The notes under the pieces: generated by a model
The model's input: only the letters and a program-made list of their open reading frames with translations
The model's database searches: none
What the model was told of the DNA's origin: nothing
Shown: piece by piece, positions 16,128-25,002 of the stretch
How the letters are laid out: each line of letters begins with the position of its first letter
Position numbering within the stretch: position 1 is the first letter of the stretch
Position numbers and translations under genes: made by a program
NCBI GenBank assembly: GCA_016719055.1
Contig: JADKAW010000030.1
Span: forward strand, 1 to 45,398
DNA length: 45,398 nt
From: Candidatus Rhodoferax mariagerensis
Lineage (GTDB): Bacteria; Pseudomonadota; Gammaproteobacteria; Burkholderiales; Burkholderiaceae_C
Reading direction: 5' to 3'

Positions 16128-18224
16128 TTAGGCCGAGCCGCTGTAACGCAAATCCAGACTGTAGGCACGCAGACCCTTGTCACATGGAGTCGTTTGCGCG
16201 GGCCATTCGCTGGGCGGGCCGCCTGTCTCGCTCTTGCTGATGGTCAAACGTTCCTTGCGGCGAGCTTCGGCCTGCGGCAGGTCTTGTGGCAAACCGTCGT
16301 AACATGCACCCAGCGGCTGCCATTCGTGCAACTGTGCCGTGTACCGTGTGGCGAGCGACCGGTGGCGCAGCGTCAGCGTCAGTGGCGCTTGCGATGGCAG
16401 AGTCGGGTGTAAGCCTTTGGCCGGTGCAAAACTGCGGTAACGCAGGCCAAACACTTTCAGCGCGCCCTGCTTATCGTTTTCAAGACGCATGGGCAGGCGG
16501 GTGTCACCGGCGTACCAGTCCCAATCGAGCCATGTGCCATCTGTGCTGTCGGCATGATCTGGCACCGATGCGCCTGGCTCGGCAAGGGCGGGACGCCAGC
16601 GGATTTCAATGCGCGCCGTGCTGGCGTCCACCAGGCGCGACGCCCCCAATTGCTCCGGGCTGGCGGTGTCGCCCAGCAGCGGCCAAAACTCAAGCGCGCG
16701 GCGCAGTTCCAGCAGGCCACCGGCCAGTGGCCACTGGCCAAACAGCCGGAACTCATCGTGCAGCAGTTCGCGCTCGATCTCGGCGTCCAGCCCCAAGTTG
16801 GCTTGTATCAGTTGCGCCAGCACGGCGTTTATGTCTTGCTCCAGGTAAAACGGCAAGGCAAACCGGTCGTGCAGGTCACGCCCCCAATCGATCAGCGGCA
16901 GATCTTGCGGACTGTGGATCAACATGGCCACCGTGGTGCGCAACAGGCAGGCCAGCGCGGTGGCGCGCTCAGGCGTGTGTTGCATGCGCAACGCGCGAAA
17001 CTCCACCAGCCCCAGGCAGCCGCGGCCTGGTAGCTGCGGGTTCCAGAGTTTCTCGATGTTGATCTCGGCACGGTGGCTGTTGCCGGCCACATCACTCAAA
17101 AAAGGTGCCAGGCTTTTGCAGAGTATTTCTGGCGTGGTGTCGGCCTGCCGCGCGAGCAAGGCCAGCGCCAACTGCAGGTCGTCAAAAGCGTCACTACCGC
17201 GTTCGTCGGCGCGCACCGACTGGCCGCCGCTGCCCACATGATCGTGCGAAAACAGGTAAGACAGCGACGGATGCCGGTTCATGAAACGCACCAGCCGTGG
17301 CAGCAAACTCAGGTGCTGCACAAAGACACTATCGGCGGGTGTGGGGCCACCCAGCGTGATCTGCCCTGCGCCACCCGAGTCGGCCACCAGCCCGTTGAAA
17401 TACAGGCGGTAGGGGGCCAGCTGCTGCGACGCAGCGGCCGCATAGACATCTTTGCTGCGTTGCAAAAACGCCAGCGCGTTGCCACTGGGCGCGGTATTGA
17501 CCTCGATCACGGCCGGGTCAGGCGTGATGGTGGTGAATTCAAGCGAGTCGTCCACCGGCGGCAAGGCACCGGTGAACACCAGCGATGGCAATGCGCTGGC
17601 CCTTGCCGCCTGTTCGATACATGCCAATACCGTGCGAAACAGTGCCACATCGTTGATCTGTGGCAGGGCCAGCGCGGGGCCGCTTGGGGCTTCAGAGGCT
17701 GGAGCGTCTGATGTTTCACAGATGAACAGCTCAAACGTCCAGGCTTGGGTTTCATCGGCTGACACAGCAATCTGCCAGCGCTCGGTATCAAGGCTACCGG
17801 TGCACTCCGTGTCCCAACCCTTGCTTTGGAATGCTTCTGCCAGAGCCTGAGCCCAGTATGTCAGGTTCTGCGGGTGAGGCCAAAAAGATGTGCCCAGCAT
17901 CGGATCGACAGGCCCCTGCCACAAGGCTTGGGGCTGGCGGTTTCGCAACAGCCCGAAATGCCAGCGTGGCGCTTTTTCGCCCGGATAGAGCCGCCCCACA
18001 CTGCGCAACACCAGTCCGCCCGGCAGGGACTGGCTCAGACTGCGCATCAAGGCCTGCGCACGCTCTGCCTTGTCGCCGCCCAGCGCATTAAAAAGCCAGT
18101 GGGGCGTTTGCGCGTGACGGTCTGTGAAGGTGGGCTCTGACCCGACCCAAATGGACAAGCCAAGCGCCGCCACGCGCTCGTCGTGCCGGTTGACTGCTGC
18201 TGCAAAATTGTCGGTGGTCGCCAT
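16128..18224 (-). CDS. DUF2126-family (putative amidoligase) protein, stand-alone
   Basis: 698-residue protein of the DUF2126 family, which has been grouped with amidoligase-like enzymes. Signature: GLSIWVGSEPTFTDRHAQTP, FNALGGDKAERAQAL, YPGEKAPRWHFGLLRN and LFSHDHVGSGGQS. In most genomes this domain is the C-terminal half of a fusion of about 1,100 residues with an N-terminal transglutaminase domain; here that half is absent and the ATG at 18224 follows an AAGG Shine-Dalgarno sequence. The usual alpha-E and circularly permuted ATP-grasp partners are also absent nearby. A 66-base copy of its 5' end occurs at 21099-21164. Confidence 0.75.
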   Translation of the reverse strand: MATTDNFAAAVNRHDERVAALGLSIWVGSEPTFTDRHAQTPHWLFNALGGDKAERAQALMRSLSQSLPGGLVLRSVGRLYPGEKAPRWHFGLLRNRQPQALWQGPVDPMLGTSFWPHPQNLTYWAQALAEAFQSKGWDTECTGSLDTERWQIAVSADETQAWTFELFICETSDAPASEAPSGPALALPQINDVALFRTVLACIEQAARASALPSLVFTGALPPVDDSLEFTTITPDPAVIEVNTAPSGNALAFLQRSKDVYAAAASQQLAPYRLYFNGLVADSGGAGQITLGGPTPADSVFVQHLSLLPRLVRFMNRHPSLSYLFSHDHVGSGGQSVRADERGSDAFDDLQLALALLARQADTTPEILCKSLAPFLSDVAGNSHRAEINIEKLWNPQLPGRGCLGLVEFRALRMQHTPERATALACLLRTTVAMLIHSPQDLPLIDWGRDLHDRFALPFYLEQDINAVLAQLIQANLGLDAEIERELLHDEFRLFGQWPLAGGLLELRRALEFWPLLGDTASPEQLGASRLVDASTARIEIRWRPALAEPGASVPDHADSTDGTWLDWDWYAGDTRLPMRLENDKQGALKVFGLRYRSFAPAKGLHPTLPSQAPLTLTLRHRSLATRYTAQLHEWQPLGACYDGLPQDLPQAEARRKERLTISKSETGGPPSEWPAQTTPCDKGLRAYSLDLRYSGSA

Positions 18225-18808
18225 AGCCTTGTCTCTTTGGCAGAGGGTAAGCAAAGAACGTACCCCGCTGAATAGATTGCTCGCTGGTTAACGGCAGGCT
18301 GAGTTGTGGCCTGATCGCCGCAATCGTGCTGGTGTTTGCCTTACATTGGGGCAGCATGCATGCGGATGGTGCAGGGCGACGCTGGGCAAATGGACGCGGC
18401 GCGGGCAGACCGGCCGCACCGCCAAGGCCGCGATCCGCCTGAACGCCCAGGCGCAGGCCCTGGTCAAAACCGTGGTGGTGTTTCGGCTGGTACCAGGCAG
18501 TAACAAGCATCAAATTGAGTGACAGCCCACACTAGAAAACCATTGCCAGCTATAAACTTTGAAGTTACTTGATCGCCTCCTGCCAATTGCAAATACCATG
18601 CGCAACGACAAAGACGACACCGAGTTTCAAGCGGTAAGAGAGTGTTGCTGGTCGTTGAGCAAAAAGATAAAATGACGATGTCAGTGCCGGGTTCGCTGAC
18701 GGGTCCGCAGTGGGAGCCACCAGCCACGAATACCCAGTTCCGGGAAGGTCCAGAGCCCATCGACCGCTTCTCTAAACGAATCCACTCAACCGATCAGGAG
18801 GCATCTTG
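18225..18808. other. Gene-poor region holding a chemoreceptor relic and duplicated flank
   Basis: No intact gene is visible. 18225-18290 is a diverged copy of 21165-21240 (upstream region of the DUF2126 start). 18629-18730 resembles 23036-23145 downstream of the intact chemoreceptor (shared GAGTGTTGCTG and CAGCCACGA blocks). The region is therefore one arm of a segmental duplication. Confidence 0.55.
18296..18522 (+). pseudogene. Internally deleted methyl-accepting chemotaxis protein relic
   Basis: 18296-18378 matches the first transmembrane segment of the intact receptor at 21375-21455 (CGGGGCAGCATGCATGC-type block, encoding IAAIVLV and HWGS). It then joins sequence matching the receptor C-terminus (IRLNAQAQALVKTVVVFRL). 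About 1.3 kb of the gene is missing, and the two parts are in different frames. Confidence 0.75.
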
Positions 18809-19096
18809 GTGAAATCCGCCAAACGGCTGTTTTGTATGCTGTCAATTGGCTTTGCCGCATTGGCGAACGCCAACGACGAACCCGCGTTCAAAGCCGCTCT
18901 CGAAGAAAGCAAATCGACGGGACGTGGGCTGACCTTTTATGTCAATGGGCAGGCCATTGGAGGTGCCGTGGTCAGCATTGACGACAAATATGTGGTAGCA
19001 AAAAGCCAGGCACTTGGGCTGATTACCCTGCGACGTGAAAGAATTGATGCGGTGAGCGGGTTTGTTGGCGCACCCGCGGGATCCAAGGCAAACTGA
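18809..19096 (+). CDS. Small secreted hypothetical protein
   Basis: 95-residue protein. The GTG at 18809 lies 7 bases after a strong AGGAGG and is preferred to the adjacent TTG. A short signal peptide (VKSAKRLFCMLSIGFAALANA) is followed by a polar 75-residue domain (LTFYVNGQAIGGAVVSIDDK) that looks like a small beta barrel. No family is recognised. It stands alone between a relic and the LysR pair. Confidence 0.6.
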   Translation: MKSAKRLFCMLSIGFAALANANDEPAFKAALEESKSTGRGLTFYVNGQAIGGAVVSIDDKYVVAKSQALGLITLRRERIDAVSGFVGAPAGSKAN

Positions 19097-19121
19097 GGCG
19101 TCCTCAAATTCGAATCAGGGT

Positions 19122-19289
19122 TTAATCGGGGGCAAAGCCAGCTTGCTTTTGCGGCTGACGATGCGAAAGGCGACTCAGCACCTGTTTGAGATGGCTCCAG
19201 CCCATCGCGAGTAATTCACCCATGGCATCCGTGCGCATTTTGTTGGCTTGGCGGATGTGGGCTTGAATGTCGATGTAGTTGTAATCCAT
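19122..19289 (-). CDS. Small 55-residue protein divergent from LysR gene
   Basis: A short ORF with start MDYNYIDIQAHIRQANKMRT, then GELLAMGWSHLKQVLSRL and the end AGFAPD. AGGAACC lies 5-10 bases before the ATG. The Tyr/Ile/Arg pattern and amphipathic helix resemble small YxxIxxxAR proteins and DUF1127-like proteins, but the family is not certain. It is divergent from the LysR gene with 116 bases between starts, so LysR may control it. Confidence 0.55.
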   Translation of the reverse strand: MDYNYIDIQAHIRQANKMRTDAMGELLAMGWSHLKQVLSRLSHRQPQKQAGFAPD

Positions 19290-19352
19290 GATGGTGGTTC
19301 CTATGCAGATTGAGGCCCCTTGTGAGGGAACGATTGGACGATAATCCCGATG

Positions 19353-19392
19353 TTGCGACGCAGCAAACGATCAATTCTCATGCAACAAACGA
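19353..19392 (+). promoter_or_regulatory. Candidate LysR operator region
   Basis: TTGCGACGCAGCAA (19353-19366) is a small inverted repeat. GCAGCAAACGA (19360-19370) and GCAACAAACGA (19382-19392) form a direct repeat spaced 22 bases, two helical turns. It lies between the divergent small ORF and the LysR gene, where autoregulatory LysR sites are usual. Confidence 0.4.
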
Positions 19393-19405
19393 GAAAAATT
19401 CATCC

Positions 19406-20392
19406 ATGCCCAATCGCTTGCCACCGTTGAATGCCTTGCGTGCCTTTGAAGTGGCTGCGCGCCACCTCAGTTTCAAGAACGCTGCTGCGGAGTTGTCAGT
19501 GACACCCACCGCCGTCAGCCACCAGATCAGGTTACTTGAAGATTTTTTGGGCTTGACACTGTTTCACCGGCTGACGCGTGCTCTGGAACTCACGCCTCAA
19601 GGTCTTGCCATGCTGCCCAAGGTGCGCGATGGGTTGGGTTGTTTTGCCGAGGCGGTGGAAAATGCCCATGAACATACCGTTGATGGCCGTTTGTTTGTGG
19701 TTTTGCCGCCCGCGTTTGCGACCCGCTGGCTGGTGCCACGGCTACGCCGGTTTTCCGAGGCAGAGCCGTCACTGAACCTGCATATCATTCGATCACTCAA
19801 CACCGTCGACGGTGACCAGGAAGCGGCTGGTACGTCGTTTGAACAGGCCGGCTTGCGCCAGGACGACTCCATGGTGGTCATTCGCTATGGTGCGGGGTTG
19901 TATCCTGGTTTTCAGGTTGATCATATTTTTGGTGCCGACTACATTGCCGTATGCAGTCCGAAGCTGCTTGAATCAGACCCGCCACTGCGTAGCCCGAGCG
20001 ACATGCAGTTTCAAGTGCTCTTGCATGACGATGCAACGACCCGGGTGAACTCGGGCCTGAGCTGGGAGGAGTGGTTCAGGCTGGCTGGCGTCAGCGGCGT
20101 AGACAGCAGTGCCGGGCCTCATTTCAGCGATTCCGGACTGGTCTACGTGGCTGCACTGGATGGGTTGGGAGTGGCGTTGGCATCCAAGCCGCTGGTGGCC
20201 AAGGCCATTGCCCAGGGTCGGTTGGTGGTGCCTTTTGATATTGTGGTTGGCCAGCATTTTGCCTACTACCTGGTCATTCCTGAGGCCATTTTCGAGCGAC
20301 CGGCGGTCGCGGCGTTTCGTCACTGGCTGTTGGAGGAGTCGAGGACTGAAGAGCCAGCGCGGCCAAACCACCGGCCCGACCAGAAGCACTGA
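19406..20392 (+). CDS. LysR-family transcriptional regulator, GcvA type
   Basis: 328-residue regulator. N-terminal winged helix-turn-helix (residues 5-65: LNALRAFEVAARHLSFKNAA, VTPTAVSHQIRLLEDFLGL), then a periplasmic-binding-like effector domain (about 95-300). The PLNALRAFE opening and the SHQIRLLE helix are typical of the GcvA subgroup. The ATG at 19406 is preferred over an upstream frame beginning at 19310. The C-terminus is charged (SRTEEPARPNHRPDQKH). The effector is unknown; the target may be the divergent 55-residue gene. Confidence 0.88.
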   Translation: MPNRLPPLNALRAFEVAARHLSFKNAAAELSVTPTAVSHQIRLLEDFLGLTLFHRLTRALELTPQGLAMLPKVRDGLGCFAEAVENAHEHTVDGRLFVVLPPAFATRWLVPRLRRFSEAEPSLNLHIIRSLNTVDGDQEAAGTSFEQAGLRQDDSMVVIRYGAGLYPGFQVDHIFGADYIAVCSPKLLESDPPLRSPSDMQFQVLLHDDATTRVNSGLSWEEWFRLAGVSGVDSSAGPHFSDSGLVYVAALDGLGVALASKPLVAKAIAQGRLVVPFDIVVGQHFAYYLVIPEAIFERPAVAAFRHWLLEESRTEEPARPNHRPDQKH

Positions 20393-20703
20393 GCATCACG
20401 GACAGGCCCTTCAAACCGCATGAAGACAAGTGTCGAATAGCTTTGAAGCATCCGAACATCTTTGCCCTGTGCAATTTGAGCGGTCACAGCAGCTCAGGGG
20501 TCAGCCCGCTGGCGTTTGAGCGGAAAAATCGTCGACACCCCGACAATTGTTGGCACTTTCACAATGGCAATGATTGATTCAAATCATGGAGCTATCAGCG
20601 CTTACACCGTAGGGGATGCGATTAAAAGTAACGTGGCACACCACTTTGACTCGCACCCCACCGTAAGAGTCGCCCGCCAATTCTATTAAATTATGGTAGC
20701 GCG
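20393..20703. repeat. Gene-free region with degraded repeats
   Basis: No gene was found. 20572-20616 begins GATTGATTCAAAT and continues GAGCTATCAGCGCTTA, a degraded copy of the repeat at 25365-25439, including its 5' flank. 20636-20658 matches 83-105 near the left edge of the window. Confidence 0.4.
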
Positions 20704-20960
20704 TGAGCAAGCCTGCGTAACGATGAGCGAGGTGGTCAACAGCATTTGGTAAGTGACCGACATCATGGCCGAAGTCAGCAACGCCAGCGCTGAACAGGCG
20801 CAAGGCGTGACGCAAGTGGGTGATGCAGTGGCGCAGATGGACCAGGCCACACAGCGCAACGCCGCCATGGTGGAGCAGATGGCGAATGCCGCAACCCGCC
20901 TGAACGCCCAGGCGCAGGCCCTGGTGAACACCGTGGCAGTGTTTCGGCTGGCACCAGGAA
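20704..20960 (+). pseudogene. 3' fragment of methyl-accepting chemotaxis protein
   Basis: Closely matches the last 80 or so codons of the intact receptor (22619-22870): TMSEVVNSI, then VTDIMAEVSNASAEQAQGV and NAATRLNAQAQALVN. An in-frame stop (TGG TAA for CGG CAA) interrupts it, and no 5' part is present. It is a decayed duplicate, not a gene. Confidence 0.85.
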
Positions 20961-21342
20961 TAGACCTATTTTCCTCAGTTACCCCAAAGGTGCTGCGCTC
21001 GGCACAGAGGTGTGAGGCACAAGAGCGAGGATTTTTTTTCGCTGTGATAGCGTGCCAAGGCATACCAGTGCTGCTGATTCTTCAACTGCGGCGCAATACC
21101 CAAGTGCCACCACGCGCTCGTCGTGCCGGTGTACTGCTGCTGCAAAATTGTCGGTGATCGCCATGGCCTTGCCCCTTTGGCGCTGGGTATGCAATGAACG
21201 TACCCCCCAAGAATTTGCTGCCCGCAGGTTAGCAGCAGTCTGAAATGGGGTGCCTGAGAGAACTGCTTGAACAATGGGTTGATTGGGGCAGCTTTGGCAC
21301 AATGGAACCCTTAACAATCGTTGGAAATCAGCAGGAGTAGCG
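20961..21342. other. Duplicated DUF2126 5' end and receptor upstream region
   Basis: 21099-21164 on the minus strand encodes MAITDNFAAAVHRHDERVVA, nearly identical to the first residues of the DUF2126 protein (start 18224). 21165-21240 matches its upstream region. The frame does not continue into DUF2126 sequence. With the receptor relics this shows that a DUF2126(-)/receptor(+) divergent unit was duplicated. 21241-21342 is the leader of the intact receptor, ending in an AGGAG Shine-Dalgarno sequence. Confidence 0.75.
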
Positions 21343-22911
21343 ATGAAATCCCTCAAATTCACCCTCAACGTTCTGACCATCTGTGGTCTGATTGCAGCCA
21401 TCGTGCTGGTGATTGCCTCCCATTGGGGCAGCACGCATGCAGATGGTGCAGTGCAGCGCACTTTTGTGGCCAAGGACGTGACGGCCGACATTTTGCCCCC
21501 GCCCATGTACCTCATTGAATTGCGGCTGGTGCTGTCGCAAGCGCTCGAGGGCAGCATGCCGCTAAACCAGGCGCAAACCGAGGCCGCCCGGCTGATCAAG
21601 GAATATGGCGAGCGTGTGGCCTACTGGACCGAGCACCCGCCTTATGGTCTGGAGGCGCAGTTGATGGGCGCACAGCACCAGGCGGCAACCGCCTTCATCG
21701 CAAGCACGCAAGAGGTTCTGAAGGCGCTGGCAGCCGGCGATGCTGCTGCGGCGCAAAAGGCCCTGAAAGACGCGCACAGCGTGTATTTGCAGCACCGTGC
21801 CGGAGTGGACGACACGGTCAAGGTATCGCTGGCGTTTGCCACTGACGCGTCGGCCAACTACGGCACCACGGTGAGTCGGGTGCAGGGGTTTTTGTGGGCC
21901 GCATTGGGTCTTATCACGGCACTGCTGCTGGGGCTGGGTTATTGGGCGCGGCGCAGTGTCTGGGTGTCCACCGGCGGTGAGCCCAGGGCGGCAGCAGACT
22001 TTGCCAGCGCCGTGGCGCAGGGCGACCTGAGTGTGAATGTGCCCGTGGCCGGTGCTGATGCGAACAGCATGATGGCGCAACTCGAAGCCATGCGGGGGGC
22101 GCTGGCGCGTATCGTGAGCGAGGTGCGCGAAGGCTCGCAGGGCGTGGCCAGGGCATCGGCCGAAATTGCTCAGGGCAATACCGAGCTGAGCGCACGCACC
22201 GAACAACAGGCCTCTGCATTGCAGGAAACCGCAGCCTCAATGGAGCAGCTCAGCGCCACGGTCAAACAAAACGTGGATCACGCCCGTCAGGCCAACCAGC
22301 TCGCCCTGAGCGCGTCGGCCGTGGCCATGAAGGGCGGCGAAGTGGTGACGCAGGTGGTGGACACCATGAAACACATCAATGATAGTTCGAACAAGATATC
22401 GGACATCATCAGCGTGATTGACGGCATCGCGTTTCAGACCAACATTCTGGCGCTGAACGCTGCGGTAGAAGCCGCGCGGGCTGGCGAGCAGGGGCGCGGC
22501 TTTGCCGTGGTGGCCAGTGAAGTGCGCAGCCTGGCGGGCCGGTCGGCCGAAGCCGCCAAGGAAATCAAGGCTCTGATCAGCGCCAGCGTGCAACGGGTGG
22601 ATCAAGGCAATCAGCTGGTTGAGCAAGCCGGCATAACGATGAGCGAGGTGGTCAACAGCATTCGGCAAGTGACCGAAATCATGGCCGAAGTCAGCAACGC
22701 CAGCGCGGAACAGGCGCAAGGCGTGACGCAAGTGGGTGATGCGGTCACGCAGATGGACCAGGCCACCCAGCGCAACGCCGCCATGGTGGAGCAGATGGCC
22801 AATGCTGCAACCCGCCTGAACGCCCAGGCGCAGGCCCTGGTGAACACCGTGGCAGTGTTTCGGCTGATGCCAGGCAATAGCAGCATGAAATTGGGCTATA
22901 GCCCATACTAG
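21343..22911 (+). CDS. Methyl-accepting chemotaxis protein
   Basis: 522-residue membrane chemoreceptor. TM1 at about residues 8-28 (CGLIAAIVLVIASHWGS), a periplasmic helical sensor (30-185), TM2 at about 188-208 (FLWAALGLITALLLGLGYWA), a short linker with a weak HAMP-like part, then a long cytoplasmic signalling domain. The hairpin tip reads IDGIAFQTNILALNAAVEAA, the invariant CheA/CheW-binding region. Methylation-helix glutamates and glutamines flank it. The ATG at 21343 follows AGGAG. No C-terminal CheR-binding pentapeptide is seen. It is one of three copies in the window and the only intact one. The ligand is unknown. Confidence 0.92.
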   Translation: MKSLKFTLNVLTICGLIAAIVLVIASHWGSTHADGAVQRTFVAKDVTADILPPPMYLIELRLVLSQALEGSMPLNQAQTEAARLIKEYGERVAYWTEHPPYGLEAQLMGAQHQAATAFIASTQEVLKALAAGDAAAAQKALKDAHSVYLQHRAGVDDTVKVSLAFATDASANYGTTVSRVQGFLWAALGLITALLLGLGYWARRSVWVSTGGEPRAAADFASAVAQGDLSVNVPVAGADANSMMAQLEAMRGALARIVSEVREGSQGVARASAEIAQGNTELSARTEQQASALQETAASMEQLSATVKQNVDHARQANQLALSASAVAMKGGEVVTQVVDTMKHINDSSNKISDIISVIDGIAFQTNILALNAAVEAARAGEQGRGFAVVASEVRSLAGRSAEAAKEIKALISASVQRVDQGNQLVEQAGITMSEVVNSIRQVTEIMAEVSNASAEQAQGVTQVGDAVTQMDQATQRNAAMVEQMANAATRLNAQAQALVNTVAVFRLMPGNSSMKLGYSPY

Positions 22912-22936
22912 AAAAGCGCTGGCTGCTACAAAAGTT

Positions 22937-22956
22937 GATGACATTTGAGTGTCATC
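22937..22956 (+). terminator. Stem-loop downstream of chemoreceptor
   Basis: GATGACA pairs with TGTCATC across a 6-base loop, 25 bases after the receptor stop. No U-tract follows, so termination activity is uncertain. Confidence 0.35.
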
Positions 22957-23376
22957 AGGGATTGGCAGGCGAAGGGCTGGGTAGGCGACCTCATACTGCC
23001 AAAGGCACAGAAATCGGCCACCGCCCCAGCCCTACCAATGCGGTGAGTGTTGCTGATCGTTGGGAAAGAAGATAAAAAATGCCGCTGTTCGTGCCAGATT
23101 TGCCGACTGCGCTGCAGCGACTGAAGTCAGCCACGAGCGCCAGGTATCCGGAAGCTCAATTTCACAATTCCTAATGCCGGGAAACTGGCGGTCGTGGCGG
23201 TGTCCAAGGTGCCCGCTGCAGACAGTCATATCATGCATTTCCTCTCGCTGCCCCTTTCACACTGCTAATATTGCTGCGCCGCAGCCAGTGACTTTGTGGT
23301 TCTTCCATCGCCAGGCGGGCGATTTCTCGTGCCACTGGGCTTGTTGAATGTTGACGGGCATCGGAATGGAGGAGTT
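22957..23376. other. Non-coding region after chemoreceptor
   Basis: No gene is supported. 23036-23145 is the counterpart of 18629-18730 (duplicated arm). The promoter of the secreted protein gene is presumably in 23240-23370; no clear elements were picked. Confidence 0.4.
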
Positions 23377-25002
23377 ATGAATGCGTTCTTCAAAAAGTTT
23401 TGCCTTCGCTGCGGTCTCGTTCTGCTTCATGGGTTTGCTCACGCATTGACCATCAACTCTGTCACGTTGCCACTTGCCACACAATACATGCCGTACACGG
23501 CAGAGGCGCTCAGCGCTACCGGAGGGACCTCACCCTATTCGTGGACAATCACCGACGCTCTTTCTACGCTTCCTGAAGGAATGACTCTGGATCCAAATTC
23601 GGGAGTCATATCCTCACCAGCAGTTGGTGGACAAGGGGAATATCTATTTCAGGTACAGGTGCAAGATGGCGTGGGCAGCACTGCAACCAGCACGTTGACC
23701 ATTAAAGTCAATGGCGATAGTCGTTTGGGAGGTTGCAGTATCTTCCCTCCAAACAGCATCTTCCACCAAAGGGTGGATGCGTTGCCGGTAGATACATCCC
23801 CAGCCGCGCCAATTTATTCCGGGTACCAGTCCAGTCATCTTCGCGTTTTCTTTGGCGCAACACCCTATCCTTACCCCAACGGAATTCCGTTTCTTCGTGT
23901 CCCATATAACCAAACGCCGGCAAGCATGGCGTTCACTTTGTATGGAGACGAGTCGGATGCACCTGCAGGATGGACAAACAATTACCTGACGGCCTATCCT
24001 TTTCCAGCCAACGCCCCTGTCGAAAGCACCACGAATGACATTGGTGGCGACAACCATGTTTTGATCCTGCAAACCGCGGGTGGTGGCCAGCCATGCAAGC
24101 TTTGGGAAGTCTGGCAAGGGTTGCGAAACGAGGATGGTACATGGAGCGCGTCAAATGGTGCCTATTGGGACTTGAGCAGCAACGCATTGCGCACAAACGG
24201 CTGGACATCAGCAGATGCCGCTGGACTTCCCATCATGCCCCTTACCGTCAACTACGATGAGGTGGCAACGGCAACAGTGACGCATCCTATCCGTTTCACC
24301 GTGAACCATATGCTCAATGGCTACGTCTGGCCAGCGCGGCACACCGCCGGGGTGGGCTACTGCTCTGGCTCAAGCGGAACAATTCCGGCCGGGTCGGAAC
24401 TATCCCAAGCTGCCCCACCAGTCTCGTGCTCGATGACTGGCCCGGCCGGACAAATATATCGCCTGACATCTTCTGCTTATGCGGCCGCTTTCGCAAAATG
24501 CCCGAGCAGCACTCATCCTCAGGCAAACACAATTATTACGGCCATGCGTCAATACGGGATCATCTTGGCCGACAACGGCCTGACCGGCGGCCTTATTGGC
24601 ACGCCAGACGCGCGCTGGCAAGACAGCGACCTTGAATGCCTGACCAACATCACCCTGTCAGAATTTGAACCAGTGAATGTCAGCTCTCTCAGGGTCAGCG
24701 CCGACAGTGGCGGCGTGGCGTCCAATCTTCCCATCTGCACCCTTACTGCGGCACCAGACAGCATCCGCCGGGGAGGGTCGTCGATGCTCACGGCCAGTTG
24801 CAGCCCGGCTGCCAGCACCTACACCTGGACCGGCGGCACGTGTGCCGGGGTCAGCTTATCGACTTGCAATGTGGCACCGGGGGTCAGCACCAGTTACACG
24901 GTGACAGGCACCAATAGCAGTGGTACCAGTAACTCGGCATCGGCCATCGTGACGCTCAAGGTGCTAGATCTGACACCGATTCTGATGTTGTTGCTGGATT
25001 GA
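23377..25002 (+). CDS. Secreted Ig-like-domain protein of unknown function
   Basis: 541-residue exported protein. The ATG at 23377 follows GGAGG and starts a signal peptide (FFKKFCLRCGLVLLHGFAHA); a longer frame from 23296 is rejected. Residues about 28-115 form a putative Ig domain (SATGGTSPYSWTI, LPEGMTLDPNSGVISSPA). The middle (about 118-440) belongs to a secreted family I recognise only by pattern: WTSADAAGLPIMPLTVNYDEV, FTVNHMLNGYVWPARH, QYGIILADNG and TPDARWQDSDLECL. A C-terminal PKD/Ig-like repeat (about 455-530) is Ser/Thr-rich. Base composition looks less GC-rich than neighbours and it lies amid relics, suggesting transfer. A surface or biofilm role is only inference. Confidence 0.75.
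   Translation: MNAFFKKFCLRCGLVLLHGFAHALTINSVTLPLATQYMPYTAEALSATGGTSPYSWTITDALSTLPEGMTLDPNSGVISSPAVGGQGEYLFQVQVQDGVGSTATSTLTIKVNGDSRLGGCSIFPPNSIFHQRVDALPVDTSPAAPIYSGYQSSHLRVFFGATPYPYPNGIPFLRVPYNQTPASMAFTLYGDESDAPAGWTNNYLTAYPFPANAPVESTTNDIGGDNHVLILQTAGGGQPCKLWEVWQGLRNEDGTWSASNGAYWDLSSNALRTNGWTSADAAGLPIMPLTVNYDEVATATVTHPIRFTVNHMLNGYVWPARHTAGVGYCSGSSGTIPAGSELSQAAPPVSCSMTGPAGQIYRLTSSAYAAAFAKCPSSTHPQANTIITAMRQYGIILADNGLTGGLIGTPDARWQDSDLECLTNITLSEFEPVNVSSLRVSADSGGVASNLPICTLTAAPDSIRRGGSSMLTASCSPAASTYTWTGGTCAGVSLSTCNVAPGVSTSYTVTGTNSSGTSNSASAIVTLKVLDLTPILMLLLD

Noticed and set aside
21294..21312. TTTGGCACAATGGAACCC upstream of the chemoreceptor as a sigma-54 promoter
   Set aside because: There is a -24-like TGGCAC but no GC at the -12 position.
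22892..22905. TGGGCTATAGCCCA palindrome as an operator or terminator
   Set aside because: It lies in the last codons of the intact chemoreceptor (encoding LGYSP) and has no other supporting signal.
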